Of a DNA stretch of 64,000 bases, positions 22,690 to 34,022 are shown in pieces. The first letter of the stretch is position 1; each line of letters opens with the position of its first letter. Below the pieces are notes generated by a model. That model had not been told where the DNA came from and searched no databases. It saw nothing but the letters and a program-made list of their open reading frames with translations. The DNA is from Casuarina equisetifolia (lineage: Eukaryota > Streptophyta > Magnoliopsida > Fagales > Casuarinaceae), in NCBI GenBank assembly GCA_028551475.1, contig CM052361.1, forward strand, positions 13,337,501 to 13,401,500. The letters are read 5' to 3'. The position numbers and the translations under genes were made by a program.

Positions 22690-23870
22690 TTTGTTACAGA
22701 AAAAAAAATGACATCAAATAGTTATTAGTAGCCTACTAAGAGACTACCAATGCATAAGGCAAGTGAAGTCCATGAAGTAGATGCCTTCAATGAACTATGC
22801 GCACAGTTAAAAGTGCTCAAGAAGAATAAAGCATGTGATTTGTCTAATAAAGGACATGCAAGCACAAAATGCTAAGTAGGTAACCCTTTTGCCTAATATA
22901 ATGAATATGCTAATTTTTTTTGGATTTTAAGCAAGTCACAAAATGATCCTTACTCAAACATGTACAATTTAAGAGGGGACAACCACTAAAATTTTTCATG
23001 GAGTAACTCTAATGTGCCACCAACATTTAAGCAAACATAAAAGGTGAAGCTTAACTTAGAGGACATAATCAATGAGATGCCTACCACCACACAATGTTTT
23101 ATGAAGAGTATTAAAGTGATGTTGGGCACAATAGAAGAGGCAAAGCCTAACTTGGAGGATATAGTTACTAGCCTAACCACTATCACACAGAGCTTTATAG
23201 AGAGTATTGAAGTGAGACTTCAGAACCAAAAAGTAAGCCTTTAAAACCAAGAAGTTTTAATTAGAAATTTGAAGGTGCAAATGGGTAGTTGGTCAATATG
23301 GTGTCAGAGAGACAACATGATCATTTTCCTAGCAACACAAAAAAAAAAAAAGCCTTAGAGAAACTACAAATGCAATAACCCTAACAAGTAGCGAGCAAAT
23401 AAGGAAAGATGATGCTAAGAAGAAGATTTTCAATGATACATATAAGGATGTCACCACACAATCCAAGGAGGCACTTAAGAGTAAACTTGTTCCATACAAT
23501 CCTAAGCCCTACATGCCTCTAGCTCCATTTCCTCAGAAACTCTAGTAGCATGAATTAGATAAGCAATTTTTGAAATTCCTTGATATATCTAAAAAATTGT
23601 ATTTAACATTCCTTTTGCATATGCTCTAGCTTAAATACCTAGTTATGCAAAAAAATTTAAGGATATACTAAAGAACAAAAGGAAGCTTGAAGTATATGAG
23701 ACAATGGTATTGATTGAAGAATACTCAACCATCTTGCAATATAAATTGTCTCCTAAATTGTTGAAATTTCATCCTCCTTTAGTAGTAATGTTTAAGATAG
23801 TTCAACTAAAAATTATAAAGCAAGTGCTTTTTGGGAGGCAACCTAAGCATTTTTTTTGGTCTTTTTGCTA
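22690..23870 (+). pseudogene. Athila-like gag remnant
   Basis: Near 23525-23720 the plus frame reads H-E-L-D-K-Q-F-L-K-F-L-D, K-K-L-Y-L, Y-L-V-M-Q-K-N-L and N-I-N-C-L-L-N. These are decayed forms of the plant Athila gag words DKQFSKFLD, KKLHINIPF, MPSYAKFMK and NKLPPKL. Stops interrupt every segment. The string gcaagtgctttttgggaggc at 23820 is the motif that follows pol in intact Athila elements, so everything between gag and that point has been deleted. Confidence 0.65.
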
Positions 23871-25940
23871 GAAATCTATCACCATATGTTCATCACAACT
23901 CCACGTTGATAGCCTACAATTAAGGGAGTTTTCTTGTTCCTTCTTTACTATTGTTTTATTTTATTTTCTTTTCACATTTAAGACATTACTTCATTCAGGT
24001 TTAGGGGTGTTGTTGTTATTAATGGGTTGTGTTGGAGGTTTTGTTTTGTGGTAGTTGTTGTTGTGTTGGTTGTATATTGGAAGTGTTTTTTGTTGTGTTG
24101 GAAGTATGTTGGAAGTGTTATGTTGTGTTGGAAATGTTCTATTGTATTGTTTTTTGTGTAAACTTTTTATTCTTTATTTTTGTGTCTTACACCATGCTTG
24201 CCATAATTGGATCCTTCGTTGGGAATTCTCGGCAATTCTTAGGGAAATATAAATTTTATTCAAACCTACAATTAAAGTGTAAGTTAAGTGTTACTCTGAT
24301 TATGTTGATTCACTTATTAAGCACTAAAAGTCCTTTTTTTAAAAAAAAAATATATGTATCGCTAGAACATTCATGTGAAGTATGTGATTTTCTTGGATAT
24401 CCTTGGATCTTAGAATTTACTTGATTTTCTCTTAAGGCGAAATCCTAGACTATGTCTAACTAAGAAAATGATTTAGGCCATATTTGGATCGATTGAGCCT
24501 TTCAAGCCAACCTCATTTACTTATCACTAGTCACTTTGTTGAGCCTTGATTCTTATCTTGATTTTGTTTAGTGATACCTACATATATAGCTCTTAGCATT
24601 TTGATCAATTTATCCCTTAGCCCCATACCCATGAACATATTGACTTTTGGTGTATCAGTTTATTTGAGCATAAGAGAAGTTAAGGGGAAAGATGTAGTAT
24701 GGGAAAAAGTTGATTACAACAAGTGTGTGTGACATAGTATGTCATTTATGCAAATGTAAATGCCAAAAAACAAAAAAAAAAAAAGAAGAAGAAAGAAGGA
24801 AGAAGGAAAAAAGAAGAAGAAATGAAAAAGAAAATAAAAAGGAAAGCATTTGTTTTAGGATGGAATTATCCCATCATCTTTTGTTAGATGCAAGTCACAT
24901 AGTCTTCTAAAATAGACCTTTGAGCATTGTAATTGAATATCAATAATTGGAAAGGATTGAGGTGGCTACACTTAAAAGTAATTTTGTTTTGCTTTATTTT
25001 TGCACACATGATTATGGCTTTTATTAGTGTCAAAGCATTTTTTGGATAGGAAAGAAAAAGAACAACAGATGGCAAAAAGATTGTCTTCGAGTAAAAAGCT
25101 CAAGAGAAGATAGAGTTGTAATGATATCTTAGAAAATAATATGTTTATGGGTGATTTAAGCTTATATGACTTTCATCTTACCATTAGCCTAGCTTTACAT
25201 TACAAGCTTATGAAAGTCCTATTGATTTTTGGTTAAATAATTGGCTTGCATTAGTGGAGAGATGAATGAAAGCAAACCTATGAGATTTGGTTAAAGATTT
25301 GAGATATTGCATATCAATGTAGATATATTTGGAGTGCATGTAATTGAGAAATGCATATAGCTCTCAAATCTACTTCATCCTCACTAAAAACTCCTAAGAT
25401 CTTATTGAAAAACACCTAAAAATGGCTAGGGACATAGATAGGTTAGTTCTTCACCAAAAAAGAATGCGATGGCTAGTTGTCACATGACCGTTAGGTGCTC
25501 TTAGAGCCCTGCACTGTCATGTGTGGTTAAACTTCTGGCAAGTCCCCTACCATCTATGTCCTCACCAATTGACAATGGCTGTTTTTCTCTTTGTCCTTTC
25601 CTTATTTTTCACTCCTTACTTGACTATAGACTTAATGATAGCTTCCTTTTTTTTTCTCTCTCCTACAACTAGACAATTTCATTCTCTTTTGTTCCTTTTG
25701 CCCTCACATGAGTTACACATGCATAACCAGTTGTCCTCTTTTATTTTTGCTTGTTTTCTTTTTCTTATTTTGGTTTGCTACTTCTTTTCCTTCTTTTTCA
25801 TTTATACATAGACAAATGTCAATATAATTTCACAAATACTATAGTATATAATTCCTAAAGTAGTCAAAATAACCCCTAAAAAATAGAGTTGTCAATAAGA
25901 TACTATCAAGAGAGATTATTTGAAGGGATAAGATTGTTAC
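23871..25940. other. Low-complexity and unclassified sequence
   Basis: Positions 24005-24165 are a G/T-rich imperfect repeat of tgttgtgttggaagt-like words. Positions 24768-24845 are an A/G-rich tract. Positions 25590-25810 are T-rich. The open frames here follow base composition (Cys/Val-rich, Lys/Glu-rich and Phe/Leu-rich respectively) and match nothing I know. It is probably the 3' part of the Athila-like element plus later debris. Confidence 0.4.
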
Positions 25941-25949
25941 AAATATAAT

Positions 25950-28426
25950 TTATGTCGAGATAGGTAGTTTAGTTTCTTTGGTAGATCTCCTAAGAGTTGG
26001 TTGTTTTGTGGTGATAATATGCTTAAGTATTGATTGGGAAGGAATATTGAATTCATCAAACTCTTCATCAGAAAATACTAGTGGTGAACTTGGGGGGTTT
26101 TGGAACTTAGAGGTAACACCTATTATGTAGGTGTTTGTTATTTGAGAAGCAATCATTTTGAAGTATGATTATTAGTCTCTAGGCAAATATCTTGATAGGA
26201 TGGTTTAAATGGTTCAATTGAAACTTTACAAATTTGTTGTGGGTTTCTTTTTCCACAAAGTTGTTTTGGAGATGTAAGAAGAATGTGACACTTTCTCTTA
26301 AGTTGAAAAAAAATATATATTTTTCATGAACATGAACATCTTGACCAAAAAAAAAAAAGTTCCTTTATATCATTAAGTTCGTGTCCTTTTTTACCATAAG
26401 AATATCCCATTAAAATACTAAGAGTTACTCCGAGGGGTAATTTATCTTTATGTCTAACTATTATGTCATAACATAAACAACCAAACTCTTAAGAATGGGA
26501 AATATCAAGAATTTTCTCATAAGTTATTTGTCCATTTAAAAACAAAAGTGACTATGATTAATTATATAGGTGGCAATGAGTGTACATTGTCTCCAAAATT
26601 ATGTGGGCATGTTGCTTTGAAATTTTGGTGCCATGTAATATCTTATATGTTGCAATGCTTATGTTCAATGATATCATTTTGTTGAGAAGTATATACACAA
26701 ATGCTCTCATGTATAATACCCTTTGAAGAAAAAAAAATTCATATACAACATTGAAATAATATGATGCACTATTTATCTAATGCCTTTGATCCTAGTACCA
26801 AACTAGTCATGTTAAACAGTCTTCTAAATTAGTATAATCTCAATCTTGACTTCCATAAGGAACATCCAAGTTCCTCTATTAGTAATGGTTAAGAAATATC
26901 TTGGGCCATCATGATTTAGGACATTATATTGTTCCTAAATATACACATGGATTGTATCAAATAATCCTTTCACAAAATCATTACAAATGGGAAAAGGATC
27001 ATAAGTTTGTTTTGTGAATGGGCAAATAGAGCAAACAAAACCATGCAATGAAAAATGCTTAAAATTGTTCAAATATTTAAATTTAGATACTAATATCCTA
27101 AGTGCGAATGCTGTAATTTGAAATTAGAACCATTATGTGTTGAATTAAAAGATAAGTTTAGAATAACACCAAAAACTTTTTTAATGTGTTTTGCTGTAGG
27201 TTTTAAAATGAAAAAAAAAATAGAGCTTGTGTCTTATTCTCCTTATGTCCTTGAGTTCACCAATTAGGAGGTCTTGAAACACACACAAATCTACATAAAA
27301 AAACCATTATGTAGTTATTTTCAACAATAAATTTGGTCAAAGATATTAAATTGAACTTGAAAGAATCTAAATATAAAACAACTTTTAATCTCTATTTTTT
27401 CTAAGGTAATTTTACCTAAATGGCTAACCTTAGGGATATCATTATTTAGTAGTTTAATAGATTTAGAGTTAGATGCACATTTAATAGAAAAATATAAGCT
27501 ATCAAAATTAATAGATGTATGATCACTAACCCCACTATCTATAATCCAATAAGTTGCAAGGAATCCAATCATACCAACTATGTCGGCATGTGAAGTCCCA
27601 CCAAAATCATCCTTAATCAATGTCAAAATACACCTATATTGCTTTGGAATAAAATAGGGAAAGACTTGATCTAATAATTAGCATGTTCATATTAAAGCTC
27701 CTAACATTATTCTTATAACTTGGTGGAAATCCACTAAATTTGTAACAATCTTTTCATTTGTGTCCATTAATTTTGCAATATTCACACTGTGGGTCCTTTA
27801 TCTTGAAACAATCTTTCCTTAAATGCCCATTTTCCCACAAAAGTTGCATCTTAACGTTTTCCTGAGATAGTGGCTCGAATATTGGTTTAATGTCTTCCTA
27901 ATGAAGTATTATTATTTTGCGCCACGGATGCTTGGTTGTTGAGAGAGATAAATAATTGAATTTGTAAAAAGGAACTAAAACAGTTGGTGTAACCTTAGAG
28001 CAAGATTAATGCTTCTAACAGAAAAGGCAAATAGAGTAGCAACATTTTGAGTAGAAAAGACCAGAACAAGAAAACTACAGCCGTATCCAAAGCAAAGAGA
28101 AAAAGAAAAAAAAAAAAAACTTGCGTGCACCTGCTCTAGATTAGCAACAGATTAGATTGTCCATAACAAAATTGGCAAAAACCAAAGTAGATCAACAGCA
28201 TTGAAAGAAAACCACTTCAACAGCAAATCATATTGTCAAAAATTACTCTTTGCTTGACGAGAAAAACAAGCTTCCACTTAAGGAACAAAAGTTTGGCTAG
28301 TCATTGAATCACCAAAGGTCTCGGCTTTTGCTTTTGTCTCCATTTGATAGAATTCCTAACAAAGAATAATCAAGGCTTTGATTGTACAAAAATGAATTAG
28401 AATGAACGTTCAAGCTCCAATACCAT
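25950..28426 (-). pseudogene. Copia gag, protease and linker remnant
   Basis: On the minus strand, starting just after the LTR at 28427, is the primer-site-like tggtattggagc (28425-28414). Near 27840-27770 is a double knuckle-like stretch G-H-L-R-K-D-C-F-K then C-E-Y-C-K-I-N-G-H-K. At 27555 comes W-I-I-D-S-G-V-S-D-H-T (retropepsin, normally IDSGASDHM). At 26156-25950 is the Pro/Ser-rich linker between integrase and RT, ending L-R-R-S-T-K. Most of the integrase core and the RT are missing. Stops are numerous. Confidence 0.7.
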
Positions 28427-28740
28427 GAAAAGATTCTAATAAAGGAAACATTAATGCAAATTAATTGTGGAATTTGCATTATAATGCAAAAACATTTTAT
28501 TACAATGAAAACCACAAAGAGAATTTGCATTATAATTATAACTATCTTTGCTTACAAAATAATGAATAGAATGTCCTATATATAGATTTGCAATGACCCT
28601 AATATATTAGAATATCACTTGGATTAGGAATACAACAATAACTAGGACCAAGATATCTAAATAAGATAAGATATCCAAATAAGATAGTAAGCTGTTATTA
28701 TCTATAATAACTTTATCGTATAGATATTGAAAGTTATTAT
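28427..28740 (-). repeat. Copia 5' LTR, minus orientation
   Basis: The reverse complement matches the 29855-30150 LTR through ttactatcttatttggatat, catt-ctattcatt-ttttgtaa and caattaatttgcat strings. The end next to the primer-binding-like site reads ...cttttca. Together with 29855-30150 it forms an inverted repeat of roughly 300 bp with a loop of about 1.1 kb. Confidence 0.7.
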
Positions 28741-28749
28741 TATCCTTTT

Positions 28750-29845
28750 ATGCAAATTGATGAAATTTCTTTATGGATTAAAACAAGCATCATGATAATG
28801 GATTGAAAAGTTTACTAAAGATTTGGTAGCTGTTACTTTTAAAATGTCATTATATGATTACTTTTATTTTACTAAGATTCAAAATGATCATATGATTATG
28901 ATATTTATCCATGTAGATAATATCTTAATTATTGGAAATGATATACAAGGAATAAATGCTTTGTAGTCTTATCTCCATTCCACCTTTCATATTATGGATT
29001 TAGGAGAGTTCAAATATTTTATTAAGATTGAGAACCTTCAAGATACACATGAGATGCACCCTAGTCAAAGTATATTCTAGAATTGGTGTCTAAAATAGGA
29101 TTATCATAAGTCAAATCAATTGCTAATCCTGTGGAAACAAATTTTCTTTTCACTAACTTCAAATATGATAAACAAATCCATCCAATGTTTGAAGATCCAC
29201 CATTGGAAGGTATTCTTAGTCACTAATAGTTGATTGGGAAGTTAAACTACCTTGGTATGACATTACATGACTTGATATTTTATTTTCAATGCATTTGTTA
29301 AGTCAATTTATGCATATTCTAAAGTGATCTCATTGAGATGCAATCATTAGAATAGTTAAGTACTTAAAAGGAATAGTAAGACTTGGTTTGTTTTTCCCTT
29401 CAAATGGTAGTTTTCTCCTATAAGCTTATTATGATGTTAATCATGTAAAATGTCATATGGCTCGTCATTCTACTACTAGTTTTTGTCTATCCTTTGGCCA
29501 TTCCTTAATCTCTTGGAAAATTGAAAGGCAATAAATTGTCATAATTTTATCAATTAAGGCAAAATATCAAACAATGGTGATGATTACTTATGAAGTTGTG
29601 TGGCTTATTAGGCTATTAAAGGATATGAAGGTTGATGTGTCCTTATCTATTATGATAATGAAGTAACGCAAAAATTAGTAGAAAACTCAATCCTTTATTA
29701 TAGAACCAAGCACATTGATACTTCTTGTCATTTGATTCATGAAAGATCCATTGTGGTATCCTTAATATCATGCATGTTGAACAAATCAACATTATCATCT
29801 TTTTAGCAAGCTTGGCATCTTGAACATTTACCAGCCCCAAATTTA
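28750..29845 (+). pseudogene. Copia RT and RNase H remnant
   Basis: The plus frame reads F-L-Y-G-L-K-Q-A-S, then M-I-M-I-F-I-H-V-D-N-I-L-I (the YVDD box changed to HVDN). This is followed by decayed connection sequence, Y-Y-D-N-E-V-T-Q-K-L and Y-R-T-K-H-I-D-T-S-C-H (end of RNase H). It ends directly before the 3' LTR. It supplies the half that the minus-strand remnant at 25950-28426 lacks. Confidence 0.7.
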
Positions 29846-29849
29846 AGGG

Positions 29850-30150
29850 GAACGTTAAGGATATCTATAGCATATAGTTGTTATAGAGAATAACAACTTA
29901 CTATCTTATTTGGATATCCTAATTCTAGTGATAGTCCTATCAATCCTCATATTAGTTGTAATCTAACAAATTAGGTTCTTAAAAATCTATACATAAGACA
30001 TTCTATTCATTCTTTTGTAAACTAAGATAGTCATAATAGCCCTAGATTCTCTTTATGGTTTTCGTTGTAATCAAATTTTTTTCACTATAAAGCAAATTCT
30101 TCAATTAATTTGCATCCATGTTTCTTTATCAGAACTTTTTCAATCTCTTT
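29850..30150 (+). repeat. Copia 3' LTR, plus orientation
   Basis: It begins near gttaaggatatctatagc after a short purine-containing tract (aaatttaaggggaac) and is the inverted partner of 28427-28740. It is incomplete at the right, where it fades out at about 30150. Confidence 0.6.
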
Positions 30151-30649
30151 ATTAACTATTTCCCAAACTTCTATTTTTGGGACTTAACAAAAACCATTAT
30201 TAAAGCAACATTACTCGACAACTAGCAAGGAAAATATAAGCAAGAGGAGGCTTTGACTTGTTGCTAAGTTTCGAGAAAACTATTGCAATATTCTTATTAC
30301 CTTGTTATCAAAATTACTTTTAAAGCTGCAATGTTAAAAAGGGTAATTGTCTTGTATCGTTAATACTTTGATATTTTATTTTTATCATATGTTCCAGTAT
30401 CTTCTTGTTTTAATAATCAGTTTTAAAAGAAGCAGATGATATTATAGCTCAAATTTAACTACGGGCCCTCAATACAAGTATGGATATCTATTTTCCGGGA
30501 TGTGGAAATTAGAAAGCCAATAAGATGATCGCTATCAGATTTCAAGAACCCCAAGTATAGAATATGGAGAATATGTTTGTTCATATACAAAATAGTATCT
30601 ATATGTATGAAATTTGTACAGGTCTCCGAAATGACATGAAAACAAAACA

Positions 30650-30710
30650 TGGGCTTTCGGGTTGAGCTTGGGTTATAAGGAGACCCGGACAATAGCCCAC
30701 AGCGGGCCCA
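30650..30710 (+). promoter_or_regulatory. Cluster of three site II (TGGGCY) elements
   Basis: TGGGCT lies at 30650-30655, and reverse-strand copies lie at 30694-30699 (agccca) and 30705-30710 (ggccca). They are 230-290 bp upstream of the start codon of the zinc-finger gene. Site II elements are known TCP-factor targets common in promoters of plant ribosome-biogenesis and translation genes, which fits a BUD20-type 60S export or assembly factor. Regulation here is inferred and not shown. Confidence 0.5.
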
Positions 30711-30936
30711 AGAACCAACTCTATTCTCGAGGAACCGAGCCGTACTTTTAAAAGGCAAAGAAGAACAAAAGGACAAAAGAACTGACCGACGTCGTTTGTC
30801 AGCCGGCGAAACCCCCTTGAAATTTCAGTCTCCTGCGTGGCCTAGGGCTTTTCGAAGATTAGAAGGCTAAAAACCCTGACTCGCACTCGGAGACGAGAAG
30901 GACGATTCCAGGAGCAGCACAAGATATCGGAGAAGA

Positions 30937-32469
30937 ATGGGAGGGAAGTGTCCGAACAGAAGTGTAAAGAAGAGACGTTATTCTCACAAGACTTATCGCC
31001 GCACCAAATTCCTCCTCAAAGATATCCTTTTTAGTATCTCTGGATTTTTGGCTGTATTTGTTTCCTGTTCAAAGATTTTTCCTCTCGCTTGTGGCTTTTA
31101 TTGGTTTATTTGGCAAAAGAAAACCAATTTCTTCTTCGATTTGTTTCTGTTGGTTCCTTGACGGAGGAGTGGGCACGGGCCGACATGGTTTATGGGGAGC
31201 TGAAGAAGTGCGATGAGGAAAAAAGTCCCTTGCCCCTTGATGAAGACCTGCCTGGGATGGGCCAGTATTATTGCTTGCACTGCGAGTATGTCTTGTTTTT
31301 TATTCTCTGTCGCTCTTTTTGGAATAACGTTTGAGTTTTTCATAGTAATTATGCCTGTATTCCGTATTTTTAAGAATGTTTAACGCTTAGTAGGCAAGAC
31401 AGTGACGATAAACTAGAAATTTCTCTCTCTCTCTCTGTGAAGAATTCAGTGGTTTGTTTGCCATGTTTATTGGTATCTAAGTTTTTAGCTTTATGGATAA
31501 AGCCTGTTCGTATAACAATAATTTTGGTGTTAAAAAATGCAAGGCAGCATATTTCTTGGAATTTCGTAATGTTTTTGGTTCCCCTTCTGTATAGCAAGTT
31601 TGGTTTTAGTTTTGGTTGCCATGTTCACTTGTTGAATTGGGTGCTTGTTTGCTTGTTCTTAAATGCAGTCGATATTTTGCAAATGTGTCTGTGAGGGATG
31701 AGCACTTCAAGACCAAACGTCACAGGAAGCGGTAACCAACATTTGCCTCGATCTTCTGTTTGTGATGTGGTCTTATCCATTTTCAGATCGTTTCCATGTT
31801 TATTAACTATTTTTTGAAAGAGTACACTGGTGTATTTATTAGACTCAGTTTGTAGAATTAGAATCAATTAAGTAAAGGGACTTTCTAATTGGGATCAAGT
31901 TATGGGCTACCTTCTAATTGAGATCAAGTTATGGGATCGTTGTTTTGCTATATTGCTATCATTCTATATTTGAATTGCTAGTATCTTCTGCATAAGAATA
32001 AGACTTGTGCCTTCTGTAATAATCCTAGCATTTGCCATCTTCTATCTCTTTTTGCTCGTTTAGACTGTCTCTGATAGCCTTGGAACTATGATATGCTATA
32101 TTTTTGTGCGTCTAGATCGAAATGCACATGCACTATTTGAAGTATCTTCATCTTCTTTTTCTTTGGGCCATTTGTGTACTATACCACCGATGAGTTCTCT
32201 GCAAAGATGCCTGCAGCTCAGTTGGTGACATGTTGGGCTGCAGTGTATTTCGATCTTAGGTTTACTTGATATGGAAGCTTGCTTTACAACTGCTTAAGAT
32301 TACTGCTGTCAACTGTCTATCCAATAATTAGAGGAGGGGTAATTATACCTGACTAGACATCTGTGGATGCAGCGTTAAGGAGATGATGGGACCTGCACCT
32401 CATACTCAACTTGATGCTGACTTAGCTGGTGGGATGGGTATGCCTGACAATGGCCCAAAGCTTTCTTGA
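30937..32469 (+). CDS. BUD20/ZNF593-type C2H2 zinc-finger protein
   Basis: There are four exons: 30937-31021, 31177-31285, 31669-31731 and 32373-32469 (354 nt, 117 residues plus TGA). The product starts M-G-G-K-C-P-N-R-S-V-K-K-R-R-Y-S-H-K-T, the basic N-terminus of the family. A single C2H2 finger has C61, C64, H77 and H83, followed by a basic K-R-H-R-K-R stretch. The tail M-G-M-P-D-N-G-P-K-L is typical of plant members. Yeast Bud20 is a shuttling factor for pre-60S ribosomal subunit export, and a similar nucleolar/nuclear role is expected here. Introns 2 and 3 are GT-AG. Intron 1 runs AT...AC and looks U12-type. All exon junctions keep frame (phases 1, 2, 2). The length is normal for the family. 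It is transcribed toward ABCB1, with 1.55 kb between the two coding ends. Confidence 0.93.
31022..31176 (+). other. U12-type AT-AC intron
   Basis: The 5' end is atatcctttt, matching the minor-spliceosome donor consensus ATATCCTTT. TTCCTTGAC at 31154-31162 matches the U12 branch-site consensus, and its branch A lies 15 nt before the terminal AC (31175-31176). Splicing here joins ...AAA-G to GG-GCC-GAC-ATG, giving K-G-A-D-M-V-Y, which lines up with the conserved family sequence at that point. No GT-AG choice that I could find preserves both frame and conservation. Confidence 0.9.
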
Positions 32470-34022
32470 AACGTGAGATATCTGTATTTGATAAAGTATG
32501 AGGAAGTCGAGTTCAATGGCGGAAGGTATTTAATGTTGTAAGGAGTTGGTTTTTTTGTTAGTCACTCAAATGTAATGATTAATCAATTTTCTGTCGATCT
32601 TCTCTATTCCATGTATTATGATATATCTTCAGATTGGTTAATTCATAGGTTATTTTATTTCGATACTTTGCGCTCTAGTAATTATCATGTGTTTGACTAC
32701 TGGCTCTGGAAACCTTTTGATTAGTCAGGCTTCTCTGCTTACTGCAATGTTTATTATCCAAGTCGTATTTGACAATTAGAAATCACAGAAGGGATAGAAT
32801 CTACAACCAGGCATGCCTTCCTCCTAGATTATAGCTTTGCACATGCGTCTTTATTTCTGTTAGAACTGGATGTCCTGGAAGGAAAACAAAACTTTACAGT
32901 GGTAATGATGTGCTGGGTTGGTGGAAGATGGTCTTTCTATTGGTTGTACCTTAATGCTAACGCCTCCTACCTAGAGAACTAGCAACAGACCTTCTAAAAG
33001 CTGCCCTAACCTTTTATCTCCAATCCCCCCTTACAAGGTTGGTGATCCATTAGTTTGCTATTTCGCTGTGTAAGATAAATAGCAAACGGTCGTACGACTT
33101 CATTCATGCTTTGTGCTGGCTTTTGGTTATTGGTTGTTTATGGCGATAGAGCTTTTTGGTTTTTCTGCAAGATTGTGGCCATGAGAGGCGGGCGACTGGT
33201 AGTCGGATCTTAGTTGTGCTAGGTACATTGCCCATCCGTGCTGCAGCCATTTAGAATCCTACATTTCTTCGCGAAGAAAACAGGTGTGGCCCCCCAAGCA
33301 CGCATTGCACCCTCAATCAAAAGCCATCATACCGTTGTCATTTTCTAAGTGCGTAACACTTTACTTTTCTCTTAACGCTTGTCCATCACCAGCCACCACC
33401 AGCTGACATGGTTCAATTTTCTCCACCTCTTTTGAGTCTTATCTTTTCTTCTTGTCTTCAAATCGCTATCTCTCTGTCAACTCATGCTCATGTGCAAATA
33501 GCCATGGGAGAACGACTTAAAGATCTTGTTCCCCACCACTCCAATCACAAATGTGCAAATACCCAATACAGATCCAGATAGAAGTATGTCAAATGCCTCA
33601 GAACCGCGTTTTATTAAAGCTACGATAGCGATGCGTAAGATTGACACGAGGCCCACATGCTGGTCTAAATCAAGGGTCATTATACATCGTCAAATTTTGC
33701 CTCATGTTGTAGGGCCTTGCTTGACATCCGTCCCTCTCAATTATTCTAAGTGCTGGGAACTTTTGTCCTCTCATGTTATATTCAGAAATATTGATGGCTA
33801 AGATTTATATCTATTTAATCTCACGATGTATTTGTTTTTTGTAACTTCCTCAGTAGGATTCATAAAGACAAGAACATATATAGTAACCCAAAAAGAAAAA
33901 GAAATACATAATACACATACTATACTATATCAAAGCAGAAAGCAAAATAAAAGCCCAAAAATAAATATAAGGGGTATATGGAATATACTCCTCTTTTGCT
34001 GCTATTTCTTTCTTTCTCACTT
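32470..34022. other. Intergenic space between convergent genes
   Basis: It contains the 3' untranslated regions of the zinc-finger gene (left) and ABCB1 (right). A 67-codon minus-strand frame at 33680-33477 has one hydrophobic stretch but no recognisable family. I see no transposon ends. Confidence 0.6.

Noticed and set aside
24029..24424. A Cys- and Val-rich 131-codon frame
   Set aside because: It is produced by a G/T-rich imperfect repeat (tgttggaagt-like words), so the composition explains it.
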